Assembly: GCF_004791695.1 (NCBI RefSeq)
Contig: NZ_SRSO01000023.1
Span: 1 to 64,000, forward strand
Source of the DNA: Flavivirga rizhaonensis
GTDB lineage: Bacteria > Bacteroidota > Bacteroidia > Flavobacteriales > Flavobacteriaceae
Length of the DNA stretch: 64,000 nt
Direction of reading: 5' to 3'
Below the pieces are notes generated by a model. That model saw nothing but the letters and a program-made list of their open reading frames with translations, searched no databases and was not told the DNA's origin. Positions within the stretch are counted from its first letter, which is position 1. The number at the start of each line of letters is the position of its first letter. Shown here piece by piece: positions 17,902 to 27,365 of the stretch. The translations under genes and the position numbers were made by a program.

Positions 17902-18600
17902 ATGAGTCTACATATAGAAGCAAAAAAAGGAGACATTGCAGAAACCATTTTACTTCCGGGAGACCCTTTAAGAGCTAAATGGATTGCTGAAACTTTTTTT
18001 GAAAACCTGGTGTGTTTTAACAAAATAAGAAATATGTATGGCTATACCGGAACATATAAAGGTAAACGTGTTTCCGTAATGGGAACTGGTATGGGCGCAC
18101 CTTCTACTATTATTTATACACATGAACTTATTACGGAATATGGCGTTAAAAATTTAATACGTGTTGGCAGTGCTGGATCATACCAAGAACATGTAAAAAT
18201 TAGAGATATTGTTTTAGCTATGGCAGCTTCTTCTAGCTCTGGTATTAATAAATTACGGTTTGGTGGTGCAGACTATGCCCCAACTGCAAGCTTTGATTTG
18301 TTTCAGAAAGCAGTAGAAACTGCTAGAAAAAAAAGTATTCCATTAAAAGCCGGAAATGTTTTCACTTCTGATGAATTTTATGAAGATGATTTCGATTCTT
18401 ATAAAAAATGGTCTAAATTTGGAGTATTATGTGTAGAGATGGAAACCGCTGGTTTATATACTCTTGCTGCAAAACATCATGTTAATGCCTTAACCATTTT
18501 AACCATTTCTGATTCTTTGGTGACTAAAGAAAGTATTACTAGTAAAGAACGCGAAACCACTTTTAAAGAAATGATAGAAATTGCATTGGAACTAGCATAA
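17902..18600 (+). CDS. deoD: Purine-nucleoside phosphorylase, DeoD type
   Basis: The enzyme cleaves purine (deoxy)nucleosides with phosphate to base and (deoxy)ribose 1-phosphate. The 232-residue length fits the hexameric DeoD type. Motifs are [14 protein letters not shown] at the N-terminus, [18 protein letters not shown] for phosphate, [13 protein letters not shown] for ribose and ISDSLVTKE with the catalytic Asp. It follows deoC almost directly and precedes a GNAT gene by four bases. Confidence 0.96.
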   Translation: MSLHIEAKKGDIAETILLPGDPLRAKWIAETFFENLVCFNKIRNMYGYTGTYKGKRVSVMGTGMGAPSTIIYTHELITEYGVKNLIRVGSAGSYQEHVKIRDIVLAMAASSSSGINKLRFGGADYAPTASFDLFQKAVETARKKSIPLKAGNVFTSDEFYEDDFDSYKKWSKFGVLCVEMETAGLYTLAAKHHVNALTILTISDSLVTKESITSKERETTFKEMIEIALELA

Positions 18601-18604
18601 CTCT

Positions 18605-19144
18605 ATGATATTAATTTCAGAAACACTTCTTCTTCAAAATATCAAATTTGAAAACCATTCTGAATTAGTCAAACTTATGGAACGTATTTATCCGCCTTCC
18701 TATAAACATCTATGGAAAAATGAAGATTGTAGCTGGTATTTAGATAAGTCTTATGGTTTAACTAATTTTAAACAAGAATTAAATAATACCGATGCTTTTT
18801 ACTACTTCGTGATTAATAATTCAGAAATTGTTGGAATATTAAGGCTAGTAATCAACCAACCATTAAAAGAATTCCCTAATCAATTAACAACCTATTTACA
18901 CCGCATATACTTAAGCGAAGAGAGTCAAGGAAAAGGGATAGCTCAACAATTATTTAATTGGGTTGAAAAAACAGCAAAACAAAACAATAATAAGCATATT
19001 TGGTTGGAAGCTATGGATACACAGCTTCAAGCCATTAAATTTTACAATAAACAAGGGTATAAAGCCATTAACAAAATGTCGTTAGAGTTTAATCGTATTC
19101 ATAAGCACTTAAGAGGCATGTTTCTTATGAGCAAAACTGTATAG
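18605..19144 (+). CDS. GNAT-family N-acetyltransferase
   Basis: The 179-residue protein shows the GNAT fold: strands around YFVINNSEIVGILRLVI, then LHRIYLSEESQGKGIAQQLF with the acetyl-CoA pyrophosphate loop (QGKGIA), and IWLEAMDTQLQAIKFYNKQGY in the C-terminal part. It should transfer an acetyl group to an amine or an N-terminus; the substrate cannot be told. It lies four bases after deoD and probably belongs to that operon. It converges with the next gene, whose stop codon is eight bases away. Confidence 0.9.
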   Translation: MILISETLLLQNIKFENHSELVKLMERIYPPSYKHLWKNEDCSWYLDKSYGLTNFKQELNNTDAFYYFVINNSEIVGILRLVINQPLKEFPNQLTTYLHRIYLSEESQGKGIAQQLFNWVEKTAKQNNNKHIWLEAMDTQLQAIKFYNKQGYKAINKMSLEFNRIHKHLRGMFLMSKTV

Positions 19145-19151
19145 GAAAGCA

Positions 19152-19889
19152 TTATTTAACTTCTACCAGATCAAGATCAATTCTTGATAATTCTTTTAAG
19201 CTTCCTGCTTCATATAAACTATCTAAGGATAACAAATTAGCATTTTCACTAATAGGTTTAAAGTTAATATAATCCACAAATCGTATGCCTTTTATATAGC
19301 GTTCGTTATAAGCTTCTCGGAAGCGTAAACCAATACCATCATCTTCTGCATAAGAATACGCTAAGTAATCTACCTTAAAAGCCTTAGTATCTACCCAATA
19401 AACAAACTCATCTTCAAAATCTTCTCCACCTCCATCTTTATTAAACGTAATTTTAATTTTATAATATTGTTTATTTTTAATGTCAACATTCCCCAAATAC
19501 TTTTTATTTACTGCTGAAGCATTTAAACCATATGGCAATACCGAAAAATAATGAACTGAATTTACAGAGGCACTATATTTTACAACCATACTATCTGGTA
19601 TAGAGACAAAATCGTCATTTATAAAACGTTCAAACCCGCTATTTTTTAAAACATCTAAAATTGAATCGGTTGAATTTATGGACAATCGTCCGTATAGGAA
19701 ATCACCTTTATTACGCTTGGCAAAATAATACTTATCTCTAAAGTTAAAATTAATGCTTGAAGAATCTAACAAAGTCCCTCCAGACACCTCAATAGCTTTA
19801 TCTATAATAAATCGAGCATCATTATCCTCACAACTCAAAAGAGCAGTTACAACAAAACTAAATAGCACGACTTTCTTAAAAAATTTCAT
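19152..19889 (-). CDS. DUF6503-like lipoprotein
   Basis: The 245-residue product has a lipoprotein signal (VVLFSFVVTALLSC, C20). The mature part begins ARFIIDKAIEVSGG and continues with INFNFRDKYYFAKR and YWVDTKAFKVDYLAYSY, which I recall as the DUF6503 family, often near nucleoside or outer-membrane genes in Flavobacteriia. The fold looks like a beta-barrel of LolA/LolB type, with alternating strands that could bind a hydrophobic ligand. This is inference only; no function is known to me. Confidence 0.65.
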   Translation of the reverse strand: MKFFKKVVLFSFVVTALLSCEDNDARFIIDKAIEVSGGTLLDSSSINFNFRDKYYFAKRNKGDFLYGRLSINSTDSILDVLKNSGFERFINDDFVSIPDSMVVKYSASVNSVHYFSVLPYGLNASAVNKKYLGNVDIKNKQYYKIKITFNKDGGGEDFEDEFVYWVDTKAFKVDYLAYSYAEDDGIGLRFREAYNERYIKGIRFVDYINFKPISENANLLSLDSLYEAGSLKELSRIDLDLVEVK

Positions 19890-19993
19890 ACACCTTTTTA
19901 TTGTAAGTCGTAAAGCTAACCATTACTTACTATCGTAATAATAAAATTATTTTAATGTTTATTTTTTAAGGTTTTTAACCAATTATAAAATGA

Positions 19994-20836
19994 CTAGATA
20001 AGGTTAAAATGTATCATATTTCCTGTAAATTTTTGTGCTAAAATATTAATAGAAGCTTCCTTTAATTGCAAAATTCTTGGATATCCACCAGTAGTTTGAC
20101 AATCTCTCATTAAAATAATAAGCTTTCCTGAAGGTGTTAATTGCACGGTTCCAGGCAGTACTGATGATGTAATTATAGGCTCTAAATTATTCGTTAACGG
20201 CTCTTTTAATTGATATGCCATCCTATTGTTTTCTTTAGAAATTGTAAACCCTTGGGTTACTAATATGTTTTGCTGAGTTTTTGGAAGTTTATAAAACTCT
20301 GGTCCTTTAAAAACTTCTATCTGCTTAGTAGTATGCCTCTTTATAACTTTAATTGCAGCATGCTTAATACCTAGACCTTTTAATGATGTATCAATTAACA
20401 GCTCATCATTTTTAAATAGCGTGGATTGCTTTGTTATGCCTTGGTACATACTGTAACTATTCATAACATTTTCAGTCTTAAAACCACCCAAAACAGCCAA
20501 ATAAGCCCTAAACCCAGAAACAAGCTTACCAAAAGATACGATATCACCACTTTTTATTAAAATTGGTTTATTTAATTTTATTGAGGTTCCATTTATTTTT
20601 GGAGATATGTCTGCTCCAGATATGCAAATACTTGTTTCACAACTAAACTCAAGTGTAGGTCCTGTCATTGTTATTTCAATGACTGCTGCATGCGCATCGT
20701 TTCCTAATTGTATATTTGCTATAGATGCCGAATAAATATCCATAACGCCTGAATATGGTACCCCATAATCCTGGTATCCATGACGGCCTAAATCTTGAAT
20801 TGAGGAATATAAGCCCGTTTTTAAAACCCTAATCAT
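19994..20836 (-). CDS. pxpC: 5-oxoprolinase subunit PxpC
   Basis: PxpC, with PxpA and PxpB, hydrolyses 5-oxoproline to glutamate using ATP. The 280-residue product carries SSIQDLGRHGYQDYGVPYSG, GNDAHAAVIEITMTGP and the biotin-carboxyltransferase-like KipA part (LLVLGGF-type AVLGGFKT, QTTGGYPRI). The frame can also start at 20848, but MIRVLKTGLYSSIQDLG from 20836 matches homologues. It overlaps the end of pxpB, so translation is coupled. It is the last gene of a four-gene operon. Confidence 0.93.
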   Translation of the reverse strand: MIRVLKTGLYSSIQDLGRHGYQDYGVPYSGVMDIYSASIANIQLGNDAHAAVIEITMTGPTLEFSCETSICISGADISPKINGTSIKLNKPILIKSGDIVSFGKLVSGFRAYLAVLGGFKTENVMNSYSMYQGITKQSTLFKNDELLIDTSLKGLGIKHAAIKVIKRHTTKQIEVFKGPEFYKLPKTQQNILVTQGFTISKENNRMAYQLKEPLTNNLEPIITSSVLPGTVQLTPSGKLIILMRDCQTTGGYPRILQLKEASINILAQKFTGNMIHFNLI

Positions 20837-21560
20837 CAATGATCTCACTTTCTAATTGATAAACACCAGCATCTACTAGCGTTTTAATATCCATATATTC
20901 TTTAAGTGATATTGGCTTAAAAACAATTTTATCTCCCACATTTGCAAAACATGGTAACTTCTTTTGGGGGTTAAAAAATTCTATAGGTGAATTACCTATA
21001 ATATTCCAACCGCCAGGACTTTCACTAGGGTATATTCCAGTTTGCCCACCTCCTATTGCCACAGTTCCTTTTAATACCTTTAATCTGGGGGTAGATTTTC
21101 TTGGCGTGTACAGTTTTTCATTTAATCCTCCCAAGTACATAAACCCAGGTAAAAAGCCAATAAAATAAACCGTATATACTGTGTTGGAATGGATCTCAAC
21201 AATGGACTCTTTAGAGATACCTTTTTCGTTAGCCACCTCTTTTAAATCAACAGCAAAAGTATCTTCATAACATACAGGTATTTTCCATTGTTTTAGCGAA
21301 AAACTAATATCTTGTTTTTTTTGAAGATATAATTGATTAAGAGTAAAAACAACATCTTCAAATATATCAATGAAAATATCATATATAACTAATAATGAAT
21401 TAAATGATGATCTTAATTCAACTATACCTTTAATATTTTTAGTTTTAATTTTTTCTTTAAAAACAATGATATCAGACAAGATATTTTCATCAATGCCTAG
21501 TGGCCATTCAATTAAAACAGACCGTTCCCCAAAAGGTTTATATGTAAGTTTATAACTCAC
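20829..21560 (-). CDS. pxpB: 5-oxoprolinase subunit PxpB
   Basis: The 243-residue protein has the KipI/allophanate-hydrolase subunit 1 pattern: FGERSVLIEWP at the N-terminus, VYFIGFLPGFMYLGGL, YTPRKSTPRLKV, GTVAIGGGQTGIYP and ESPGGWNIIGNSP. With PxpC it forms the ATP-using half of 5-oxoprolinase. It overlaps pxpA by four bases (ATGA) and pxpC by eight to twenty bases. Confidence 0.95.
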   Translation of the reverse strand: MSYKLTYKPFGERSVLIEWPLGIDENILSDIIVFKEKIKTKNIKGIVELRSSFNSLLVIYDIFIDIFEDVVFTLNQLYLQKKQDISFSLKQWKIPVCYEDTFAVDLKEVANEKGISKESIVEIHSNTVYTVYFIGFLPGFMYLGGLNEKLYTPRKSTPRLKVLKGTVAIGGGQTGIYPSESPGGWNIIGNSPIEFFNPQKKLPCFANVGDKIVFKPISLKEYMDIKTLVDAGVYQLESEIIDD

Positions 21561-22297
21561 CTTATTTGAATGCCATGATTTTTTAAACGAACTTCTAAAT
21601 TCTTAATCAAATTGACCGCATTAGGGTTGTCCCCATGAATACAAAATGTCTGTGCTTTTATTCCAATGGTTTTACCTGTAATAGTCTTTACCTTTTGTTT
21701 TGAAATCATATGAAAAATATGTTCAAACAAATGATCTTCATTATGTATAGATGCAGCTATTTCTTTTCTTGAAACCAATGTTAAGTCATCATTATAATTT
21801 CTATCGGCAAAGGCTTCATAAACAATTGGGATATTTTGTGCTGTAGCTATTTTTTCAATAACTGACTTATAGGGTACGTAAAGTTTAACTGGCAACATGA
21901 TGGTTTTCATGACTTCTACAATCACATTCGCCACTTTTTCATCAACGGCAGCCAAATTATACAAGGCTCCATGCGGCTTTATATGATGCAAAGCTCCGTG
22001 TTCTTCTTTAAGAATAAACACTAAATCATCAACCTGTCCTTTAACACTTTTAAATAAAGCTGCACAGGACATTTCCATATGGATGCGACCAAAGTTTACT
22101 TTATCTGGAAAAGATGGATGTGCCCCAATCTTTACACGATGTTTTTTAGCCAACCTGGTAATATTGCGCATCGTATCTACATCACCTGCATGTCCTCCAC
22201 ACGCTATATTACACGAAGAAATAAATGGTATGAGTTCTGACTCATTACCTATTCCTTCGCCCATATCTACATTAATATCAATAACACAAGGTATCAC
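21557..22297 (-). CDS. pxpA: 5-oxoprolinase subunit PxpA (LamB/YcsF)
   Basis: The 246-residue LamB/YcsF-family protein begins IDINVDMGEGIGNE and includes ISSCNIACGGHAGD, VKIGAHPSFPD, HIKPHGALYN, YEAFADRNY and FCIHGDNPNAV. These histidine and aspartate blocks form the active site of the hydrolytic subunit. It starts within one base of the end of the transporter gene upstream and overlaps pxpB by four bases. Confidence 0.96.
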   Translation of the reverse strand: MIPCVIDINVDMGEGIGNESELIPFISSCNIACGGHAGDVDTMRNITRLAKKHRVKIGAHPSFPDKVNFGRIHMEMSCAALFKSVKGQVDDLVFILKEEHGALHHIKPHGALYNLAAVDEKVANVIVEVMKTIMLPVKLYVPYKSVIEKIATAQNIPIVYEAFADRNYNDDLTLVSRKEIAASIHNEDHLFEHIFHMISKQKVKTITGKTIGIKAQTFCIHGDNPNAVNLIKNLEVRLKNHGIQIR

Positions 22298-23535
22298 TAA
22301 AAAATATTTAAATGAAAAACTTTGCTAAGTGTTGCTACAGATAACAAGATACTAATTCCTAGAATTATAAACCCAAAGATATTCTGCTTAATATTATTCT
22401 TATAGACTCCTAAAATAGACGATTTATTCATAATCCAAATCAAAAAACCCGCAATGACAGGTAGTAAAATGCCATTAGCCACTTGTGCAAATTTAATAAT
22501 ATCAATAGGCTTTATTGCTAAAGATGAAAACAAAACGCCTAATAATAAAATAAACATCCATACGCCCCTGAATCTTTTAGATTTCAAATTAGAACTCCAG
22601 CCTAAACATCCACTCGCAACGTAGGCTGCCGCTAAAGGTGCAGTAATCGCGCTAGTGATCCCTGCAGCAAATAACCCCATAGCCAAAAAATATTTTGAAA
22701 AACTTCCAAATAAAGGTTCCAGTCCTTTTGCCAAATCAGAAGCACTATTTATGTCTTGAGACTGAATAGCCGCTGCAGATATAATAATACACATAGACAC
22801 CAAACCTCCTAAAACAATTGCTATAACAGTATCCCTTCGCGCATACTTTAAATCGCTGTTTTTATGCCACTTTTCTTTAACTAAAGCTGCATGCAAAAAC
22901 AAATTATAAGGAACTACGGTAGTTCCTATTAATCCAATTACAGTTAATATACTATCGTTTGAAAATTTTGGAATGAAAAGCCCATTGAAAACATCTAATA
23001 TGTTGGGTTTCGTTATAACAGCAGTTATTAAAAAAGCTAAACTCATTATTATTACTAGTCCAACCAATACTTTTTCTAGAAGTTTATAACTACCTATATA
23101 CAACAAAATAAATGCCATTAATCCAATAACCACGCTTAAAATATTTATAGAAAAACTACCAATTTTAATATTCGGATTCCCTACAATAGTTTGTAGTCCT
23201 AAAACACCACCACTAATATTACCTGCTTCATAAGCAGCGTTGCCTATTACTATAGCCGATAAAATTAATATAATCGCTAGTCCTTTTAAAATAGGATTCT
23301 TAACCTCAGTTCTAATAATCTGTGATAAACCTTTCTGGGAAATAATGCCCAAACGTGCAGACATTTCTTGAAGAATCACTGTAGCTATTATAGACAATAA
23401 CATAGCCCATAATAATGAATACCCAAAATTAACACCTGCAAGTGTACAAACTGTTACAGTACCTGGCCCTATAAATGCAGCTGCTATCAATGGACCTGGG
23501 CCTATATTTTTAAAAATATTTTTCAAACTATTCAA
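22297..23535 (-). CDS. NRAMP-fold transporter without the metal-binding motifs
   Basis: The 412-residue membrane protein has about 11 helices and aligns by eye with NRAMP transporters (IGPGPLIAAAFIGPGTVTV, QEMSARLGIISQKGL, LIGTTVVPYNLFLHAALVKE). The metal-binding residues of real manganese/iron NRAMPs are missing: helix 1 has GPGT where DPGN is expected, and helix 6 has VPYN where MPHN is expected. It is the first gene of the pxp operon and touches pxpA. I infer that it carries an organic substrate, perhaps 5-oxoproline, or another ion, and not manganese. Confidence 0.88.
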   Translation of the reverse strand: MNSLKNIFKNIGPGPLIAAAFIGPGTVTVCTLAGVNFGYSLLWAMLLSIIATVILQEMSARLGIISQKGLSQIIRTEVKNPILKGLAIILILSAIVIGNAAYEAGNISGGVLGLQTIVGNPNIKIGSFSINILSVVIGLMAFILLYIGSYKLLEKVLVGLVIIMSLAFLITAVITKPNILDVFNGLFIPKFSNDSILTVIGLIGTTVVPYNLFLHAALVKEKWHKNSDLKYARRDTVIAIVLGGLVSMCIIISAAAIQSQDINSASDLAKGLEPLFGSFSKYFLAMGLFAAGITSAITAPLAAAYVASGCLGWSSNLKSKRFRGVWMFILLLGVLFSSLAIKPIDIIKFAQVANGILLPVIAGFLIWIMNKSSILGVYKNNIKQNIFGFIILGISILLSVATLSKVFHLNIF

Positions 23536-23562
23536 AAATAAGAAATCTTATTAAAGAATTTT

Positions 23563-23697
23563 TTATTTTATTTGATTTAGTGAAACTTCTACAGTTTTTT
23601 TAAGCTGTGTATCTACTTTTTTAGACTTATCGTCTGAATTAATAAAGAATTTCTTGAAACGAACTATCCTCGAAACAGAGCCATAGAGGTATTTTGC
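23563..23697 (-). pseudogene. Possible remnant of a regulator C-terminus
   Basis: On the minus strand a 44-codon stretch between two stops reads AKYLYGSVSRIVRFKKFF and then a charged helix ending LNQIK. It looks like the C-terminal helices of a TetR-type regulator, but upstream codons are full of stops. It could be chance. Confidence 0.25.
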
Positions 23698-23962
23698 TCA
23701 TTTCATACCCAATCTAGTTGAGTACAGGCTTTCAGTTTTAGAATGTCATTTATTTCTGTATTATTCGATGTTGAATTAAACGTTAAAATAAGATGATTTT
23801 TTCCTTTTCTCTTTCTTCTTTTGAAGTATTACAATTAAATATTAGAATTATAAATAACAGGTAAGTATATTATCTCATGCTGTAAATTTAAGCATTGAAT
23901 TCTTTAGATTAAGAACTATTAATATATTTTAATTATGAAAAAATCATCTTTTTAAATAACTC

Positions 23963-24061
23963 GAATACAGAGTAGAAACTGCTTTTAGTGATTATATTAA
24001 GCAGAAAGCCCCTTCTGAAATATTTTCAACCTTATAGCAAAGCAGTTTCTATTCTGTATCC
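23963..24061. repeat. Long inverted repeat with 23-base arms
   Basis: Arms 23963-23985 and 24039-24061 pair over 23 positions with one mismatch and one G-U pair, around a 53-base loop. It may be a small MITE-like element or a structured RNA; neither can be decided here. Confidence 0.5.
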
Positions 24062-24256
24062 TAGTACATTCCCATTATTTTTTAACTTGTTGATAATGTT
24101 TTTTTCTCTGCTTGTAAACCTTATTATTTAAATACGAGCCTATTATCAATTTAGATTTTTTATTTTGTAAGATTTGTCATAATTATGAGTTAACACAACA
24201 AAAAATGAAAGTGGGTGGTTGTTTTTCTTACTTTTTTTAATAAATTTATATATATA

Positions 24257-25792
24257 TCACCCCAACCATCCCTCACGGTCCAAACTCCTGTATTGAATCG
24301 CTTCACTAATATGCGAGCCATTAACTTCTTCCACTCCTTCTAAATCAGCTATGGTTCTACTTACTTTTAAAATACGGTCATAAGCACGAGCAGAAAGATT
24401 TAAACGTTCCATGGCCGTTTTCAATAACTGTTTAGAAGCTTCATCCAGCAAACAATATTTCCGAATTTGCTTCGTATTCATTTGTGCGTTATAATGAACC
24501 ACATCAGAATCTTTAAAACGATTGGTTTGAATTTCTCTGGCTTTTGTGACGCGTTTCCTAATATCTACAGACGTTTCTCCTTTCCTGTCATCAGACAACT
24601 TTTCAAAAGGTACTGGTGTTATTTCAATATGAATATCGATTCTATCTAATAACGGACCGGAAATTTTGCTTAAATAGCGTTGCATTTCCGCAGGGCTAGA
24701 AGTAACAGGAGCATCAGGATCGTTAAAATAGCCTCCTGGACTTGGATTCATACTTGCTACCAACATAAAACTACTTGGATAGGTAACGGTAAACTTTGCT
24801 CTCGAAATAGTCACTTCCCTATCTTCCAAAGGTTGTCGTAACACTTCTAAGACACCTCGTTTAAATTCTGGTAATTCGTCTAAAAACAACACCCCATTGT
24901 GAGACAATGAGATTTCTCCAGGCTGAGGAAATGCTCCCCCTCCAACTAAAGCAACATCACTAATGGTATGATGTGGACTCCTAAATGGCCGTTGTGCCAT
25001 CAATCCAGAATCTTTTATCCTACCAACAACAGAATGAATCTTTGTTGTTTCTAAAGCTTCATACAAGGTCATAGGTGGTAAGATACTAGGCAAACGTTTT
25101 GCTAACATCGTTTTCCCAGCGCCTGGAGGGCCAATTAAAATGATATTATGACCACCTGCTGCTGCAATTTCCATACACCTTTTAATACCTTCCTGCCCTT
25201 TTACATCGGAAAAATCAAATTCTGGAAATTCTAAGTTTTTATAAAATTCTTCACGTGTATTGATAATGGTTTGCTCAAGTGGATCTCCTTTGTCAAAATA
25301 ATTAATGACTTGTTTAATATTTTCAATACCATAAACTTCTAATCCATCAACTATAGCTGCTTCTTTGGCATTTTGTTTTGGTAGAATAAACCCTTTATAA
25401 CCTTCTTCTCTTGCTTTTACTGCAATAGGCAAACCTCCCTTTATAGGCTGTAAACTTCCATCAAGAGAAAGCTCTCCCATAATCAGATAATTTTTTAATT
25501 CTTCGGCTTGAATTTGTTTAGAAGCTGCTAGAATTCCTATTGCTAACGTTAGGTCGTATGCACTTCCCTCCTTTCTTAAATCAGCGGGCGCCATATTAAT
25601 GGTTATCTTTTTTCCAGGGATTTTATATCCGTTATTTTGAAGTGCTGCTGCAATTCGATAATTACTCTCTTTTATTGCATTATCTGGTAATCCAACTAAA
25701 TGATACCCTATTCCCGAATCCACATTAACTTCAACAGTAATTGTTGTGGCTTCTACTCCAAATACCGCGCTTCCAAAAACTTTTTTTAGCAT
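24257..25792 (-). CDS. yifB: YifB/ComM-family Mg-chelatase-like AAA+ ATPase
   Basis: The 511-residue protein has the N-terminal Lon-protease-like S5 domain (VFGSAVFGVEATTITVEVNV, LVGLPDNAIKESNYR), then the AAA+ domain with Walker A LIGPPGAGKTML, Walker B GVLFLDELPEF and sensor block RFRSPHHTISDVALVGGG-type sequence, and the C-terminal Mg-chelatase domain (LSARAYDRILKVSRTIADLEG). ComM, a relative in Vibrio and Haemophilus, is a branch-migration helicase in natural transformation. The frame extends to 25900, but MLKKVFGSAVFG at 25792 is the family start. It appears to be a single-gene unit. Confidence 0.95.
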   Translation of the reverse strand: MLKKVFGSAVFGVEATTITVEVNVDSGIGYHLVGLPDNAIKESNYRIAAALQNNGYKIPGKKITINMAPADLRKEGSAYDLTLAIGILAASKQIQAEELKNYLIMGELSLDGSLQPIKGGLPIAVKAREEGYKGFILPKQNAKEAAIVDGLEVYGIENIKQVINYFDKGDPLEQTIINTREEFYKNLEFPEFDFSDVKGQEGIKRCMEIAAAGGHNIILIGPPGAGKTMLAKRLPSILPPMTLYEALETTKIHSVVGRIKDSGLMAQRPFRSPHHTISDVALVGGGAFPQPGEISLSHNGVLFLDELPEFKRGVLEVLRQPLEDREVTISRAKFTVTYPSSFMLVASMNPSPGGYFNDPDAPVTSSPAEMQRYLSKISGPLLDRIDIHIEITPVPFEKLSDDRKGETSVDIRKRVTKAREIQTNRFKDSDVVHYNAQMNTKQIRKYCLLDEASKQLLKTAMERLNLSARAYDRILKVSRTIADLEGVEEVNGSHISEAIQYRSLDREGWLG

Positions 25793-25876
25793 ATTGATTA
25801 TTTTTTTCAAATGTAAGAAAATAAAACACACCTGAAATGCCCTTATTTTATATTCTAAAAGGAACATATAAAAATA

Positions 25877-25897
25877 CCACCACGTCAAGCGTGGTGG
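25877..25897. repeat. GC-rich hairpin upstream of yifB
   Basis: CCACCACG (25877-25884) and CGTGGTGG (25890-25897) form an 8-bp stem with a 5-base loop, in AT-rich surroundings. It lies in the false N-terminal extension of yifB and may be a dispersed hairpin repeat or a leader structure. Confidence 0.5.
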
Positions 25898-26129
25898 CAT
25901 AAACTATATGCTAACCATATGTTCTTTGAATACTTTTTTCGCAGATGTTGAATTGGAAGTAATGACCAAATGAGATACGGTTACACTATTTTCTTTCGAA
26001 GCATATGCGGCATCATTTACTTAGATGTTTCTTTTTAAATTATGTAATCTATGTGATAATTTCCAGTCTCAAAAGATCTTTAGCACTTGTCTCCCCTTAT
26101 ACATTTCATCGTAAATAAATTATAAGCAT

Positions 26130-26156
26130 AAAACCCTGAAATATTTTCAGGGTTTT
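26130..26156 (-). terminator. Terminator after the orphan gene
   Basis: AAAACCCTGAAA (26130-26141) and TTTCAGGGTTTT (26145-26156) form a perfect 12-bp stem with a 3-base loop, ending in T-runs on both strands. The rest of 25901-26282 holds nothing I can support as a gene. Confidence 0.75.
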
Positions 26157-26282
26157 ATTCAATACTTGACATAATAAGATCTACAACCATTCCTTAATAG
26201 AATATACCAAGTATTTTGTTTCTTTCGTAAACCTTACCTCTAGTGCCGGGGAGGCAACTTTGATTTTCACCGCATTGATGAA

Positions 26283-27053
26283 TCAGGTAATCATATCGGT
26301 TAGCGATATTAATCTACGCATAGAAACCGTGTTACGTATTCTATTTAAAAAATTCTTAATAAATATGGATACGTTTAATCCCCTTTTGAATAAACCATAA
26401 CTTTTATCTTCGCCAAATTGCAAATTACAGCTAGTAGGTAAGTAGTAAAAAAATCCTGATCTGAGATCTTTAATGGTAGATATCTCCTTTTTTGTATTTA
26501 CATTTTCATACAGGTTTTCAATATCATCATCTGCATATAAATCGTCGCAAAGCAAAATAGGTGCATTATCGGGTATTTGTATAGTTGTACCTTTTACTTC
26601 GGTAGCTAACGGCATTTTAGTTTCTACAGACATTGGCATAACAGTTGGTTCTATGATAGATGGGCTAAGTTTTGTGAAATTTTCAACAAACCTTTTTGTT
26701 TCTATAGATGTAGATTTATAGTCCTGCTCATATCTTACTTCCATATCATTATTATCAATAGTAAAGATAAATGTAGATTTTGTAATACCACTATTAAAAA
26801 TGGTCCAATACATATTTGTAGTGTAACATTCTGGAATCAGAATATTGGTTCCTATATCATAATATTTTCGATTGTATTTATCAAATATCTGAACATGTTT
26901 TCCATTGTTAGATATAATGACTTTAGTTGCATTTTTTGTGTCTTTGTTATTATTAACCCATATACCATCAATAGTATTTTTAATAGCTAACATACAATCA
27001 ACATCTTCCATCTTAAATAGTTTTTTTAACGTTGTTTGACTTAGGTTTTTCAA
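26283..27053 (-). CDS. Hypothetical protein
   Basis: The 256-residue protein has no signal peptide or membrane helix and no recognised domain. The first half is beta-rich with short motifs such as IDGIWVNNNKD, ISNNGKHVQIFDKYNRKYYDIG and STFIFTIDNNDMEVRYEQ, which might form a lipocalin-like or calycin-like sheet. The middle (about 150-175) is proline- and valine-rich, as in a linker. The last 40 residues are basic and helical. Codon use resembles the neighbours. It is isolated, with a terminator after it. A cytoplasmic role is all that can be suggested. Confidence 0.6.
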   Translation of the reverse strand: MKNLSQTTLKKLFKMEDVDCMLAIKNTIDGIWVNNNKDTKNATKVIISNNGKHVQIFDKYNRKYYDIGTNILIPECYTTNMYWTIFNSGITKSTFIFTIDNNDMEVRYEQDYKSTSIETKRFVENFTKLSPSIIEPTVMPMSVETKMPLATEVKGTTIQIPDNAPILLCDDLYADDDIENLYENVNTKKEISTIKDLRSGFFYYLPTSCNLQFGEDKSYGLFKRGLNVSIFIKNFLNRIRNTVSMRRLISLTDMIT

Positions 27054-27365
27054 TATTATTTTAACCAGATTTTAGTTTAAAATATTTGATTCAAAGATAT
27101 TTTTATAGTCATTCTAATTCAAGAGTGAAAATCCTGAAAACGATAAGGGGATCGTTCCTGAATATATTAAGTGTTTTATTTAATTTAATGGGTGTTTTTC
27201 CCCTTTTTTGACACATAAAACCCCTTAAAACAATCTTTATAATAAACATAAAATACTGTTAATCAAATAGTTAATTAGTTAGTTTTTCAGCATAGAATTC
27301 CACAGAACATAAAAATTCAAATATTAATATGTATTTTTGAAATAAACCATTTAATAAAAACTAAA
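27054..27365. promoter_or_regulatory. Divergent control region with a -7 box at 27332
   Basis: The 312 bases separate the orphan gene from the sensor module. TATTTTTG at 27332-27339 matches the -7 box and lies 26 bases before the lipoprotein ATG. No operator or hairpin was recognised. Confidence 0.4.

Larger units (their letters stand above)
23536..24256. other. 721-base gene-free region upstream of the pxp operon
   Basis: The region lies between the 5' end of the transporter gene and the 3' end of yifB. It holds a short possible gene remnant (23563-23697) and a long inverted repeat (23963-24061). Otherwise it is AT-rich and broken by stops in all frames I checked. The operon promoter must lie in the lower part. 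Confidence 0.6.

Noticed and set aside
22297-23535. Calling the transporter a manganese transporter (mntH)
   Set aside because: The DPGN and MPH motifs that bind the metal are replaced by GPGT and VPYN.
25793-25900. Upstream extension of yifB
   Set aside because: It runs through a GC-rich hairpin, and the conserved family start MLKKVFGSAVFG is at 25792.
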